The notes under the pieces: model-generated
What the model saw: only the letters and a program-made list of their open reading frames with translations
The model's database searches: none
What the model was told of the DNA's origin: nothing
Assembly (NCBI GenBank): GCA_965153455.1
Contig: OZ234499.1
Coordinates: 8,614,271-8,678,270, forward strand
Length of the DNA: 64,000 nucleotides
Direction of reading: 5' to 3'
From: Sphagnum compactum
Lineage: Eukaryota; Bryophyta; Sphagnopsida; Sphagnales
Position numbers and translations under genes: made by a program
In this document: positions 1-12,853 of the stretch, piece after piece
Position numbering within the stretch: the stretch's first letter is position 1
How the letters are laid out: every line of letters starts with the position of its first letter

Positions 1-2402
1 ATTTTTGGAGTCCACTTCCAAATTGTTTTGCATAAAAACATTTACATCATGTTGAAGTTAACATTTTTTTCGAAATCCAAATTCATGTGCTTCTAATTTG
101 AAGCTTTCTAAAACATGTCTATAAATATGAATCTTGGAAAATTGAATCTAAATATCTAAATGGTCTTTGTGAATTTTGAGGTCTTCATTTTCACTCTTAA
201 AAAAAATGAAAGACCTTTTTCTACTTGATTTTTTCATCTTAAGTATTATGAGCCTACAAAGTAGGAACCCCCAAAAATTTTAAACATCCTTCAAATCCAC
301 TAGAAGAAAAAAAAACATAACCATTTTTTTTGAAAGACTATGACATTAGATGTGGCCAACATTGTAAAGTCCATTTTTCATTAAGTATTGATCTTTTTGG
401 TGTATTTTTTTTCAAAGTTAGAATGATTGGAATATATGTTTTGATTTTCAACTCATATGTTTAGAATTTCTTAAATGCATTTGAGTTGTACAAGCCTAGA
501 GTTGATAAAGCCATAAAAACTACCATTGTGATTTCCATCAAAGTATAATATGGTGTGCTTTTACCCATTATCACTAAATTAGTTACATGAAGTAACTTGG
601 AATTTGAACACAATGTTAAACTCAAGTTTTGAAAATTGCACTTATTGATTCAATGCAAGAAAATTTCAAGGAGCTTAAATCAACTTCACATTGCAAAATT
701 CATGACCTTATTACATGTCATTGGAAGGAATTGTATAAACAAAGCAATTCACAATTGGCCACAAAACCTTAACCCACCATCCATATGTGTAGCTTCTTTT
801 ACTTTTTAGTTATTCTTGATTTCTTAGGCTTTAGAGGTCCAACTACTAATTCACCTCTTCTAGTTTTCTAGGGGAAACAATAGCAATTACATGACAAACA
901 TTCCTTTTACCCTTCTTCTTCCCTTCATCCATACCACCTTGAATTTGACTAAGGGAAGAGTAGTTTGGGATGTCAAGCTGCTTGAAACCACTTCAGGTAA
1001 ATAATATTACTTTTGAAAAGGAATTCAACTTCTCAATATGACTATCAACCCATCAAGGGTAGCTTTTCCAGTCACCTTGTCTACAAAAGGCTCGTTAGTT
1101 TCCTTCTCATCATCAAAACTATGAGTTGAATGACTCCCATATGTGTATTTTATATGTTTTGTTTCCTTTGGTAACATTGTTCAAAGAAAGTGAACCAATG
1201 CAAGTTTAGTGCCTTCACTTTTAGATAAGATGATTCAACTTTGAAATCAAAATTACCTTTCCGATTTATCTCCATGCTTGTATTTGAAGACTTCTCAAAT
1301 TTTACAAGTATCAACTTTTTTTGTGGTCAAATTCAAGCTTCAGCATGATTTTGTTATCAAAAGCAATAGCTAAGTTCAAGCCCTTGAATGCTAACCTTTC
1401 GAGTTCTTCAATAGGATGATCATGGTGTTTAGAGTGTTTGAAGGGGCTTGTAATTTTGTCTTTTGAATCATAATGCATATGAAACCAATCTTGGACATCC
1501 GCTTCACATATTAGGCACCTCTTGGATAACATGCAATCGTAGCAACGGGTGCAATGTTGGCAATTCTAACACATTGAAATTCAAAAACACATTTAGGGTT
1601 TTTGTATGTAGTTTTGGAAGGAGATGACTCATCTATAAATTCGAAATAAAATAGTAAATTGAATAAAAATGATGTTACATACTTGTAGCACAATCTTATA
1701 TTTGTTGATGTTGCACATCATGCAAATAGTTGCAACCATTGTGTCCATACTGCAAGTGTAAAATTTCATGACTGAAGAAGCTTTTCTCTTATCCTTTTGT
1801 AGTTCAATACATTTTAATGTAAAAGCACCCATGGGCATGACTTCTGATTCAGTCAAATCAATACCATAATAGCCTAATCCATTTTACTAGTGTATTATTC
1901 ACAATGTTTGGTAAATGATAAAAAACAACTCTAGATGTTGAGCCTACACCCACTACATCTTTTGTTCCATAACCTCCTACACACAAACCATCATAGAAAA
2001 TGAAAACATCATAAGCTAAATATATCTTAGAGAACATTGTCCAAATATATGCAATATTGAAAAAAATTATTCCTCTCTTGCTTCATAACCCCATGCACAC
2101 AAACAATATTTGGAAGGCAATAAATCCTAGGCAGAAGGAAATTTCAGTCACTTCAAGACTTTATGGAAACACAAGAGAATGTTCAAGGTCTTTGTATATG
2201 CATGACTATTCCTTAGTTAGGAAACTAAAGAATAAATGGACATGAATTGTGATCTAGGACCTATGGAGTTGGATAAGTCCAAATTGGACATGAAGTCATA
2301 GCTTAAATGTGGATTCAATGGACTTGCAAGACACTATGTCATTTGTAGATTGGACTCCTAATGGATTTGCTATGGACTTACTAGACACCATTATTGCAAC
2401 TC
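1..2402. other. AT-rich stretch without recognisable genes
   Basis: Only short open frames without recognisable motifs were seen on either strand, including minus-strand frames at 1311-1532 and 1629-1856. I see no RNA gene, transposase motif or clear repeat here. Confidence 0.5.
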
Positions 2403-2815
2403 ATATTCAAACTAGATTTCCGAGACAACCAACAAAAACCTTAAAACTAACAATGGAATTGCAATGGATTTATAGTAATCCATATCTATAGCCTAAAATC
2501 AAAAAGATTTCCATTGGACTTCCAAGGAAACCAACAAAAATCTGAGGACTCACATTGGACTTCCTATGGATGTACAGTAATATTCCACTCTTACAACCCA
2601 TAATCAAAAGGATTTCCATTGCACTTCCAAGGAAACCAATAAAAATATAAGTCCACTAACATTGGATTTATTATGGATTTACAATATTCCACTCATGTAG
2701 CCTATAATAAAAAATATTTCCATTCAATTTTCAAAGAAACCAACAACAATCTAAGGATTCTTATTAAACTTGCCATGGCCTTATTCTTACATACTGGACT
2801 TATAATGGACTCACA
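2403..2815. repeat. Diverged ~105-bp tandem repeat, about four units
   Basis: Units begin near 2403, 2498, 2603 and 2707. Each runs through a version of GATTTCCATTGGACTTCC, then AAGGAAACCAACAAAAATCT, then a purine-rich link, then ATGGATTTACAGTAATATTCC and CCTATAATCAAAA. The middle two units match best. The first is shorter (about 95 bp) and the last fades out near 2815. A possible further, weaker unit lies at 2300-2400. No protein frame is conserved across the units, so this looks like local satellite-like duplication. Confidence 0.75.
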
Positions 2816-3459
2816 AGTTAAGCTTATAAAGACTACATTAGAATTTGTTTTTTCAATCCATACATCATCTATAAAATTATAAGGTTGAACCTAAAAGGCA
2901 TTGCACTAATAATTTAAGGTTTAAGGTTCCAATATTTAAATCAATTTGCTAACTCATTTGCTAACTCTTGGTTAGATTTATGACAATACAAAGTTACATA
3001 ATAGAGTTGATTCATGAGGCAATTCCTTCACTCAAGCATGAAACAATCAACATGAAATTAACAAGAAAAATCAATTTAGGGTTTTAAATCTCGAGCTTCA
3101 AGTAAAAATTCACTTACAACATACATCTCTTCCTTCCATTTTTGAAGCCATGACAAGCACATTGATGAATCAACTTTCAAGCAAGTCAATGCCTTTTCAC
3201 TCAAAGGTCGAACACCAACATATTATAACCAAGTAGGGTGAAATGCTCCCTTATAATCAGCAACCTTGTAAAATAGGTGAAAATCCACATAGTATGCAAT
3301 ATAAAGCACATGATGTGAATGGCCACAATTAGCAACAATAATATCATTCTTAGGAAACCATCAAGTGCACAAACAAGGCAGTTGTTGACAATAATGATGG
3401 ATTTACTTAGGCATTGTACAACATTGAGATCAAGTCTAAAATCGGAATCATGAAGCATG
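2816..3459. other. Intergenic, nothing recognised
   Basis: AT-rich sequence with no gene or repeat that I can support. The minus-strand frame at 3201-3617 mixes a coiled-coil-like N-terminus with low-complexity hydrophobic residues. Only its first part may belong to the coding-like stretch to the right. Confidence 0.4.
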
Positions 3460-4640
3460 GTTTGCGGGTAAAGCATAAACCCCCCACCTTCTTGCATTTT
3501 CTTCAACATTTCCTGAAGCATTATCATTTGTACTTCAAATTGAGCTATCCTAGATTTTTCCTTCTTAAACATAACAACAAAGTCTACTACCTTGGCATTT
3601 AAATTTTCCCATAACACCTTTTACTCTTTCAATTTTGACAATTGAAACCTTTGGTTATTGTAATACCACTCTTTATGCTCTCAATTTACTTTGAGAAACA
3701 TTTGAAGGAACCATATTCGATCCATGGTTTATTGCATTAGATTCAAGTTGAACCTCAATATTGTCAATCTTTTGGCATATCAAACCTTCTGATCCTTTAA
3801 GGTTTGGTTGCATAGAAGAATTAACTACTGATTTCTGAGTAACCTTTAGGGCTTCTTCATTAACAAGCAGTTGCCGAGCAGCCAGTGTGTGCACATTTTG
3901 AAAATCCTCAAGGGTAATGTTGCACCTCCTTTCAATAGTAATGCCCTCTTTGTTGTGTGCATCAACAACATTAATCATCCTCTTCACACCTCGCAACACC
4001 AACCTTTTAGCCTGCTTCACAACCTCGAATTTCTTTCACATGCCATTTAGGGCCAATTTCCAACCTTGATAGCTTATTGCATGTTTCAAGCTCACCCAAA
4101 ACTTGAGCACCTTTGTTCTTTTAAATCTGTGCATCAAAAAATTTAGACTCATTCTTCAAATGCTTGGCACTTAACGGTCATGGAACTTACTTCCCTTCAC
4201 GAACACCACCACTTTCCACATGTCTAGCCACATAGGTTGCCTTCATCTCCCTTAACTTTGAAACATACTTCCCACAATAAACTGCATACTTTACCCAATC
4301 AAGGTGATCCCCATGAAGCCAATGGATCACACCTCGTGTAAAACTTTTGTTGATATGCCCATTAGTCACCTTGCGCTTCCTTGTGACCTTTGTGTATAAC
4401 TCAAGAATGACATTTGCTACATGAACATGAATTTTTTTGTCATACCTATAACCATTTTTTGAAACTTTGGGCCTACACATGTCTTTGATTTGAAAAGATG
4501 GTAGGTCTTTCTTTGTCAAACTTAGCACATCAACCCCTTATGTTGTTAAACCTCTATTATCAACATACCAGGTCATGTTAAGAGCCATGTGTTCTAACCT
4601 CCAACAAGCTTCTTGGTGAGTATTTATGCAAATTTGCAAA
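3460..4640 (-). pseudogene. Decayed coding-like stretch, unknown protein
   Basis: Read on the minus strand from 4640 to 3460, three successive frames (about 4528-4187, 4020-3673 and 3617-3460) have protein-like composition and are separated by stops and frameshifts. The frame also continues upstream of 4528 with one stop. The first part is basic, with a KRKV-type cluster that could be a nuclear signal, and has a tryptophan/histidine-rich segment (HWLHGDHLDW). The second has a KQAKRLVLRGVKRM segment followed by alternating acidic and basic helices. The third starts with a likely coiled coil rich in K, E, Q and M. I do not recognise a family. A transposon-encoded accessory protein (for example a second CACTA ORF) is possible but unproven. 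Confidence 0.4.
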
Positions 4641-7600
4641 ATAGATGCAATAAGACAAACACAAATGTATAAACCCCTCCTTCAGTAAACTTCCTGTTGA
4701 AGGTCTACACAATACAACTATAAAAATGCCAAAAACAAATCTAATAGAGCAAATAGGGCATGATCATGCTCTAAGGTGGAACTTGATTTAAATTGCAGAG
4801 TTTCAAAATGTAAAAGGAGGTTGACAAAGATAGGTCTCAACCAGTTTGATTGTGTATGAGAGGCAAAATGATAGGCGAGTGAAAAATTGAAATGAGATTC
4901 ATAAGAGAAGGGAAAAAAGGTGCTTGGTATGATTGAGCCCTTTAACACAATGTCAAAAATCCCTCCAAAAAGAAAGGACTCGAAGGACATAAGTTTGACT
5001 TTGACTAGGTCCAAGACATGATCAGGACTATGATTCATAAAACCTAAAAGTTGTTCTTGGCATGTAGACCCAATCTTGAATATGGCCTTGTGAAAGCAAT
5101 CATGGGCCTAAAAGCAACATGGAAGGAAAAAAGATATGAAAATTTAAGGAATTAATGAAGAAGAAAATGGTTGATTGGGAAGCCATGGTTGATCCCTAGA
5201 TGGAGGCCATTACCTAGGGATAGCATCGCATGTACCACATTTTCACTTTGTCACATTTCTACATTATGTTTTGCCACCATTCCCATATATGCACAACAAA
5301 AAAAAGGCATCAACTATAGTAGTAATGATTTGTAACATGCAAATGGCAAAGCCATTACAACCAACACCATACATTATAACGTGTACAATTGTGAGTAATG
5401 CAAGTAATGGTCGTGGGAAATAGGGCCAACTTCTTCGAATTGTGGTAGCAAAAGGACATTCTCAATGAAAATAATCCATTATAGTAGTACATCATTAGTT
5501 AATTGAAATATATAGAAGACCATGACAATGGTTGGATTACACGTAATTATTAAAAATCGTCAATTAATTTGCTCAAAGATTTTGGAAAAAAATGTGAGTT
5601 AAGTTGAAACAAATGTGGGTTGCATTTAGAGAGAAGGTGGTTATGTTTAGAGAAAAATTGTCTTCAAATTCCAAAAGAAGTTATTATTAAGTTTTTAAAA
5701 AATTGGTTTCTATTTGGTTTATTTATTTTAACATTTGGACAATGTTGAAGTTTGGGTTTTTGTAAGCATCCGAAGACCAATTGCTAAAGGTGAAGTCCAA
5801 TGTAGGTTAATGTTACACAACAAACTCTAAGAGCATAATATGTCAATAAGTGAAATTGTGACATAATTAACACAATCAAAGGAGAGAATAGATCTAATTT
5901 AACCTTATAGAATGACTTTGTACATGATGGCAATAATGGGGTGCTCAATTTTGTTGAAAAATGCACACAAGAAGTTTCTAAATAAGATGCAACAATGGTA
6001 TTCAATGAGATAATACCCTTGATGGATATGCCTATTGTGGCAAAACAATTTGTGGAGGAAACCAAAAGTGGTGAAATATAGCCAATACTGCAAAGTGAAA
6101 ATGATGCATAAGTTGTTAGAAACTTAAGAATTTGGAACCTACACACCTAAACATGAATGTGTTCACCATTAACTATAACCTTCTCCAAGGTTGTTTTTGC
6201 ATTTGTGTTAGCTTGGGTCCTCAAGTTCAATTGAATAAAGGAGGCATCATTATTTTCAATAAATTCCATTTTAGTTTTTTCAAAAGTAGGGCATTAGCCA
6301 AGTTGGGGAACACTGAAATAAAGATGGGTTTATTTATTATTGGGTTAATGGGAACATTTGGGCACCTTTTAAACCTATGGTCTGAGAGCTGCAACTTATT
6401 TAACCATTCCCCTCCACAATACACACATTAGAAATCATGATGATCCTTGTCCCTATTTAATGAGGTCACATGTAACAAAAACATCACCAACATGAGTTCA
6501 TTATAAAGTTCAAGAGTGTCTCATTGCTTTATAAATCAATTAAGTGTCAACTTTCAATAATACTTTCATACCCTAGGTCCAAATTCTTTAAGGTGTACCA
6601 AAATTTTGTAACATCACCTTTTTTTATACTTCTTCAGTAAATCTTATTTTACCATATTCAAGACACAAAGTGGATAACATTGATGAAATCTAGAATTGTG
6701 ATGGTTTAAAATATTGTATTGTAGAATATTTGACATTTTTATTCATTAATATTGATGGGGATCCAAATATAAAGAAAAAAGAACTTCATTAAAAACTAGG
6801 TCCTTTTCATTCTTAACGGTACACCTTAAAGGATTTTCACCCACCCCTCAAACCCATTTGGCATTCCTATCTCTTTCTTTACATCCATATTAAATAAAGT
6901 CTCCAAAACATCAAACTCTTGCCAAATTTGGATTTATGGTACTTCCTATGACAATGTAAACCCACCATTACCTTAAAAAGAACTATTTAACAATTAATTG
7001 TACCCATAGTTATGCCAAAAGAAAAAAAACTTTAATAAGACTTCAGGGTCATATATTGCAAGAATTTCAAGAAATTTGTTTTGTGGGTACTTTGTAATAT
7101 GAATCTTACATTTCTTTTTGTTCGTTTGAAGGTTTTGAACCTTTGCATGAATTCAAAACTCATGAGATCACAACACCAAATTTAAGGTTTGATATTGATG
7201 TCAATGTGACTACACATCTCTTACCCATTACTATTATAATATTAGTCACCATGTTACATTGCAATGTGCATCAAATTTGGAAGAGGACAATTACATGATT
7301 AAAACTTGAAATTTTCCCATTTGGAATATTTGGATGCACACAATTGGATTATTGATTTTGTGCACTTGAAGGTGTGAACTGTGATCAATGTATTTTGTGC
7401 AATGCATTTCAAAGATTGTGACCCCAACATAGCAAAACATTCAATGCTTTTCAAACATTTACAAGAAAGCACACAAGCTTCAATGTAAACTTGCAAGTTG
7501 CAACACTCACTTAACATTCTTTTTGTTTTTTCATTGACATTCTACCAAATATTTTTGTTCTTCGTGAAAAGTAGTAAGGCTTCCATAATTTTAACAAATG

Positions 7601-8739
7601 TATTACTACCAAATTGCTAATAATGTATTTACACATATTTGTGGAAGCACATCGACGGTAGAAGGCTCAATTTGAACAATTCCACAATAACCAAACTTGG
7701 ATGAGGCTAAAAACAAAGTTAAAAGTTTTGTGTCAATTTTGTGTTTCAAGAAAAGGGTCCAAGCATGGTAAATTAAATTGCAAATGTACTTTGCAACATA
7801 AATGAAAAGTAGTCATCAAATATGTTTTGATATATTGAAGTTAAAAATATTATTTAGCTCAAAGATTAATATGAACATTTTTTTCAACTTAGTTAAAACT
7901 TTAAATAAAAAATACATGTTTAAAGTAGGTTCAAATAAATTAATGGGAATTCACACAAAGCTTATAGTCTATTTTCTAACCTTTAAGTAGGTTTTAAGTA
8001 AATGAAATATTACATTTATTTATTTGTTGAATTCATGGGGTCCTAAAATGTACTTGTGATTTTTTCATTTTTTCACATTCTAGCAAAAATATATCTAAAT
8101 TGTAAGATAAAAGTAGGTTTGAAAAAAATATTTATTAGTCAATTTCAAATCTACTTGTTACTTACTTTTATTATCCTAAAATTTTTCAAATTTTATATTC
8201 AACTTACCATAAACCCAATGAAAACATATATGTTTTCAAAAAAATTTAAAAAATTCAATCTATTTTCTTGTGTTTATGTAAAAAATTATCATATTTTAAA
8301 TAAAATTTTAGACAAACCTACTTTTTGATCTAATTTACCATGCTTATACACACCAAATCTACAATACTTGAAGTTAAAAAAACTATTATATGATCAAACT
8401 CACCAAGAGCATTGAAGTTCTCCTCAAGGACTGGAAGGATCAGAGGTGCACAAGACAACAAAATTAATGAAAATGAACATGGCAAAACGTGCACATAAAA
8501 GGTGCCTGGAAACATAAACCCTAATGAGAGGAACATCCTATGTTGTTTGCATGCCTTTCACCAGTATGGGGATAGCATGGCAGGTTACAAATTCGTCATA
8601 AGATGATGATGTGGGTTACACAGACAAAGCCAATGGGACTGTGAAGGAGGAGGGTAACGAGAATAGGAGGGGACGAAACATGCTCAGTCAGTACGGCGGC
8701 AACAATATTCTCCTGCCGCAATTCATTTCTTTTGCTTGT
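4641..8739. other. Long AT-rich stretch, nothing recognised
   Basis: No open frame with a recognisable domain, no tRNA-like structure and no clear tandem repeat was seen. The longer frames, such as 4718-5038 and 5784-6146 on the minus strand, read as chance frames rich in F, L, S and I. Confidence 0.45.
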
Positions 8740-9046
8740 TTAACATTTCCCCAAATATAATGGACACCCCAACCTCACCCCCCTTTCAATGATTACGTCC
8801 TTGTGAACCTTGCCATTGACAATTTTTTGGGCACTTTCTCCTACAAATACAATTTTGGACGTATTTACAAATTATTCTAGAATCCCAAATCCCCCCCCCC
8901 CCCTTTCTGAACAAAAACGTCCAATCCACTCTATCACAGGCCTTAGAGAAGTCTAACTTAAAAGAGACCAAGAGCTGATTAGACTTCTTAGCCCAAGAAA
9001 TAGTCTGGGGGTGAGAAGAATGTTGCTCAAAATAAGCAACATTGTT
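8740..9046 (-). pseudogene. L1-type LINE reverse transcriptase fragment
   Basis: Read on the minus strand from 9046 to 8740, the translation gives the core of a non-LTR reverse transcriptase. A segment ending in SFKLDFSKACDRVDWTFLF corresponds to the family motif LDF.KAYD.V.W.FL with the first catalytic aspartate. After a frameshift comes VNGKVHKDV and then IERGVRLGCPL, matching the conserved RG.RQGCPLSP block. The frame is broken by a run of 13 C (8891-8903, G on the coding strand), which sits where the helix between these motifs should be, and by a second shift near 8830. The frame stops shortly after GCPL, so the YxDD block and the rest of ORF2 are missing. This is a dead fragment. It is in the same broad class as the plus-strand LINE at 15-16.8 kb but covers a more N-terminal part. 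Confidence 0.82.
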
Positions 9047-9923
9047 TTGTTATAGTTTTTCTTGCTCCATTTTGAGTATGGGAAGAAGGGGTGGGGGCCA
9101 TCTGCTCACATTCTGAACATAAAAGGAAAACAGTTTTCAAACAGCACAACCAGAGGTTGGTCACAAATCAGAATTGGTTGTCTGTTTCTATGTAATGGCC
9201 GTGGAATGAAATGTCTGCTCCAAATGGTAACTTAGCAGAAGAGGGGCGGATTATTCAGGCGGTTTCCTTGCTAGTATCAATCAAATTCTTCCTTCAGTTT
9301 AAAAAGCATAGATATCCAACAAATTGGGTCTCCCTAAGATTTTATACACCCTACAGACTTGCTATGTGTCATGTTTCCAATGGTGCCACATAATTTGCAA
9401 ATCCTTTGGGTAGCTGCCTTTACACCGTCCCATGAGGTTTAGAAAAAGGCAGGGGAGGGAAGGGGGGGATGGGGGGGTGGAGGTGGGTGTCAACTCATGG
9501 AATAGGTAAATCATATGTGGCCAACCATATGAGTACAAATTCACCGGATCACCAAAGTCTCCTTTCCTGCCCCCTATTGCCCCAACACAAACATGAGCAT
9601 GTGCATGGACTGATGGAAAACTGAAAAACATAAGGGGAAGATACTTAGTTTGCCAACAAACATGGAGTTGGCAAGAAGATCTTTGGGCGCCACATTGCTT
9701 CTTCCACCATTCCCACATCACCACATATTCATCAAAATCCCACTTTTCAAGACCAAGGAGGAGTCTGTCATCCTTGGAGTATACAATACTTCCAAAATTC
9801 ATAAAAAGCACAAGGCAAAGAAGAAGATGGTGAAGAAAATGAAAAGGAATGAACACAACAAATACTAATCACTCCCCCAACCATGTCTATGGGTTGGCCT
9901 TATGGACGGTTCAATTATTTAAA
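9047..9923. other. Intergenic, nothing recognised
   Basis: The 164-codon minus-strand frame at 9362-9856 overlaps a G-rich low-complexity tract (9450-9490) and shows no domain. I see no gene here. Confidence 0.4.
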
Positions 9924-10270
9924 GTGTAGGGTATAGCCCCATGGTGGACGCCAAAGCTGAGTCCAGCCCCCAATTTTGGGGAATGTCCTCCAACTATGGA
10001 ATTTGCCACCCATCATGAAGCCCCTGATGAAGGTTATATGAGACTAAACATACATCTATTACAAGCTGTAAGAAGGAGAAGGTTCTTACACCTATTCCTT
10101 AAGAGTCAGAGGGACCTTACAGCTATAAGTAGGCATAATCTCCCTCCCACTCTTAAGATGTAATGCATATTAGGCTTCCTTTTTTCTAGGAGGGATATTC
10201 TTGAATATATGGTACCCTCATTATACACTAGGAAATGTAAGAGTGCTTTACATATGAAATTTAGAAAGGG
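9924..10270. repeat. Hairpin-forming dispersed repeat, copy 1
   Basis: It begins with GTGTAGGGTATAGCCCCATGG (9924-9944). A partly complementary arm containing TTTTGGGGAATGTCC and ATGGAATTTGCC follows at 9973-10006, so the first ~85 bp can fold back. Downstream comes a shared tail, with a GGTTCTTACACCTA-like phrase, TATAAGTAGGCATAATCTCC and a CCCTCCCACTCTTAAGA-like phrase. The same order recurs at 46527-46870 and, more rearranged, at 19190-19870. No coding capacity is seen. Confidence 0.7.
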
Positions 10271-10379
10271 TTTTTAACTTCTGAATTCTGGGGAGGGGCC
10301 AGAACAATATTATTCAACAACCATTCTCCCCTCTTCTATATATTTCATTCCACTTTTAAGATCAAGTCCACCAAGAGGG

Positions 10380-11525
10380 CCAGAGTGAACTAGCACCCAC
10401 CAGTGCACCAATGTGGATGGATGGTGCAGTGATGGTGCACCTTTTTCGTCCCTCCCTGTCCCTGAGTTAACCAAGGTGGTGATCTCAAGTCGACCTTTTT
10501 TTCTCCTTCTTTCCTCAGCCCAGGTTGGTTTTTTTCTGGGAACTTTTTTTCCTTCACCCCCCACGCCTGCCCAGGTCTCACCTGCCTACCTACATTTAGA
10601 CTACTTGTCTATGCACCCCGGCCTCCTCCCTCCCCCACCTACCCACCCATCTGCCTACCTTCCCATCAACCTACTTACCTATGTACCTATGCATTAAATC
10701 TCCCCCAAGGCAATGACGATGTAGGTTGATGAAGGTATTGCAATATATCAAGTAGGTTGCTTCGTTCTCCTTCCTACCTACCTCCCTACTAGACCCTATA
10801 ACTTTATGATTGTTCGAAAACTAAGGGTATTGCAACTAAACTAGATTTCTTTTTTATAGCCTTATAAAATTCAACAATTAAATCCCATATGAAGGTATTG
10901 CAAGTGAACTTGATATCTTTACTCAAGCCACATCAATCTATTGATGTAACCGTTTTTACAATACCCTCATTGAACTTCTTCACAATTATTAAATTTTAAA
11001 TTTGTGACACACCTTTAACACAACTTGCAAAAATCATATATAAATGAATTAATAGTTTGCCCTCATAAAGGTAATTTGCACCCACTAGATGATTTTATTG
11101 AAATGCAATACTGTTAGGGCAAAGGGAAAATATCATATTGCACTTGATTTTCTTTTTTAATACCCTCATCATGCATGAGCACAACAAATTTACTTTAATG
11201 CAATACCTTCAATCCTATTAAATTAATTTCATCTCATCTAATCAACAATGCAATACCCCAAGGACACATTAAAAATAACATATGCAACCTAATTCCCATA
11301 TACATTACCTTCATCAAAGTAATGCAAATGCATTAGATCATTTTATTGTTTTGCAATACCCAAATAAGCCTAGTTATAATTATTTTATCTCATTTATTTT
11401 ATCTGTGCAATACCCTATGGACACATTGACAATATCATATTCAATCCAATTCACACATGCATTGCTTTTATCAAAATGATGCAAATGTATTAAATTATTT
11501 TGTTGTGATGCAATACCTTCATGCA
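10380..11525. repeat. GGTATTGCAA-motif cluster with CCTA-rich tract, copy 1
   Basis: A pyrimidine-rich tract of CCTA/CCCACC units occupies 10560-10700. It is followed by at least eleven copies of the motif GGTATTGCAA or its complement (TTGCAATACC) between 10735 and 11520, spaced about 50-100 bp apart. The same landmarks in the same order (a GTGAAC..GCACCCAC phrase, the CCTA tract, then the motif cluster) occur at 28180-29640. The two loci therefore look like diverged copies of one non-coding repeat. No open frame is shared. Confidence 0.55.
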
Positions 11526-12269
11526 TTAAACTAATCTACAAAAATGTGGCATGAAAAATTCATGGATGCCATACACATGGTACAACATGTGTATTAGTCC
11601 AAAAATGGAATGTCAAGCTAGTTGTTCTCACCCTCACTCTCACTAGATTTCTCACTAATAGGTTTCAATGATATTCCATTTGCACTATGATAGTGTGCCA
11701 CTGTAGTTTGTGCAAATTGGACATATTGTCAAATGTATAATTGCTAGTTTGCCAAATTATTTTCATTAAATTAGTTACGAAGACTTCTTTGGTGGCACCT
11801 TGAATCCTGAAATGAACACACACACAAACCAATGAATATAATTTGGAAAACACATGTTTGAAACGTAATGTAGATTTGAAGTGAAAATTGAATGTGATGG
11901 AACTTATTGACCATTAATCATCTCCAATTCATAGTAATTCCTAAGTCAAATGATCTCCTTTTGGATGAAAATCTTGTCCAATTTTGGCTATCCCAAACAT
12001 CTCTAAAGCCCTTTGCATAAGAGATTTGCTAGTTCAAATTAAACCAGCAAAATCTCATCCTTTTTTAATTTGGGCATTACATGGGGAGAATGGACCTCAC
12101 ACCAAATGTTTAATAGAAATGAACAACTTGAAAAAATCAACTCTTACCAATGTGGGAATCATTGTCAATTTTATTCATAGTCCATCATTTCACAAGTGAT
12201 CCCATTTGCATGTGGCATGGGTTTTTGTTTGAGCAATTGCCCAACACACAAAGGTAGGGTTTACCTTTT
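11526..12269. other. Intergenic, nothing recognised
   Basis: AT-rich DNA without a recognisable gene. A CA-rich run (CACACACACA) marks the transition into the A-rich tract near 12270-12290. Confidence 0.4.
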
Positions 12270-12853
12270 CCCACACACACACAAAACATAAACAAAAAGA
12301 ACAAATAAAATAAAAAACCCCCAAAACAATATTGACTAAACCAACAAGAAAAAACAAAGATAAATAAGATTTAAAAAATATAGAAAATAGAAATAAGAAA
12401 ACATCAAAAACAAGAGAAACAACCAAAAATTAAAAAAAAGAAAAAGAACCCATAAAAATAGAAATTTAAAAACCACCAAAAATTTAGTAAAAAATCATTT
12501 AAAATAACAAGGATAAAGAAACAAGAGAGATTTTTGTTTAAAGTACAAAAAACGAAAACCAGAAATAAAACAAAACATATAAAACAAAATATTTCAAGAA
12601 GTATAGAAAGAAAAAGGAAAAAAAAAGAAAAAAAAAAGGGAAAAAATCTAGAAAAAATCCACGAACACAAAAAATTTAAAAATTCAAAAAATACATATGA
12701 AGAAAACCAACAAAAAAAAAAAAAAAAAGTAAAGAAGAAGAAACAAGATAGAAATATATTTTAAAATTACAGAAAATGAAAACGAGACATATAAAACCAT
12801 GATTTTAAAGAAGTACAGAAAAAAAAAGAAACAGGAAAACAAAAAACAAGAAA
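12270..12853. repeat. A-rich low-complexity tract, left part
   Basis: The plus strand is dominated by A with repeated AACCAACAAAA, AATTTTAAAA and AGAAAAAG words, suggesting a decayed tandem repeat. It continues in kind after the GC-rich insert (13851-14220), so the two parts were probably one tract. The long frames here, such as 12190-12670 on the minus strand, are F/L-rich artefacts of this composition. Confidence 0.7.
12838..12850. repeat. Left flanking repeat of the GC-rich LINE fragment
   Basis: AACAAAAAACAAG here and AACAAAAACAAG at 13839-13850 abut the GC-rich segment on both sides and differ by one A. They are the likely target-site duplication. The surrounding DNA is A-rich, so a chance match cannot be excluded. 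Confidence 0.5.

Noticed and set aside
9362-9856. 164-codon minus-strand frame
   Set aside because: Overlaps a G-rich low-complexity tract, has no recognisable domain, and its composition shifts along the length.
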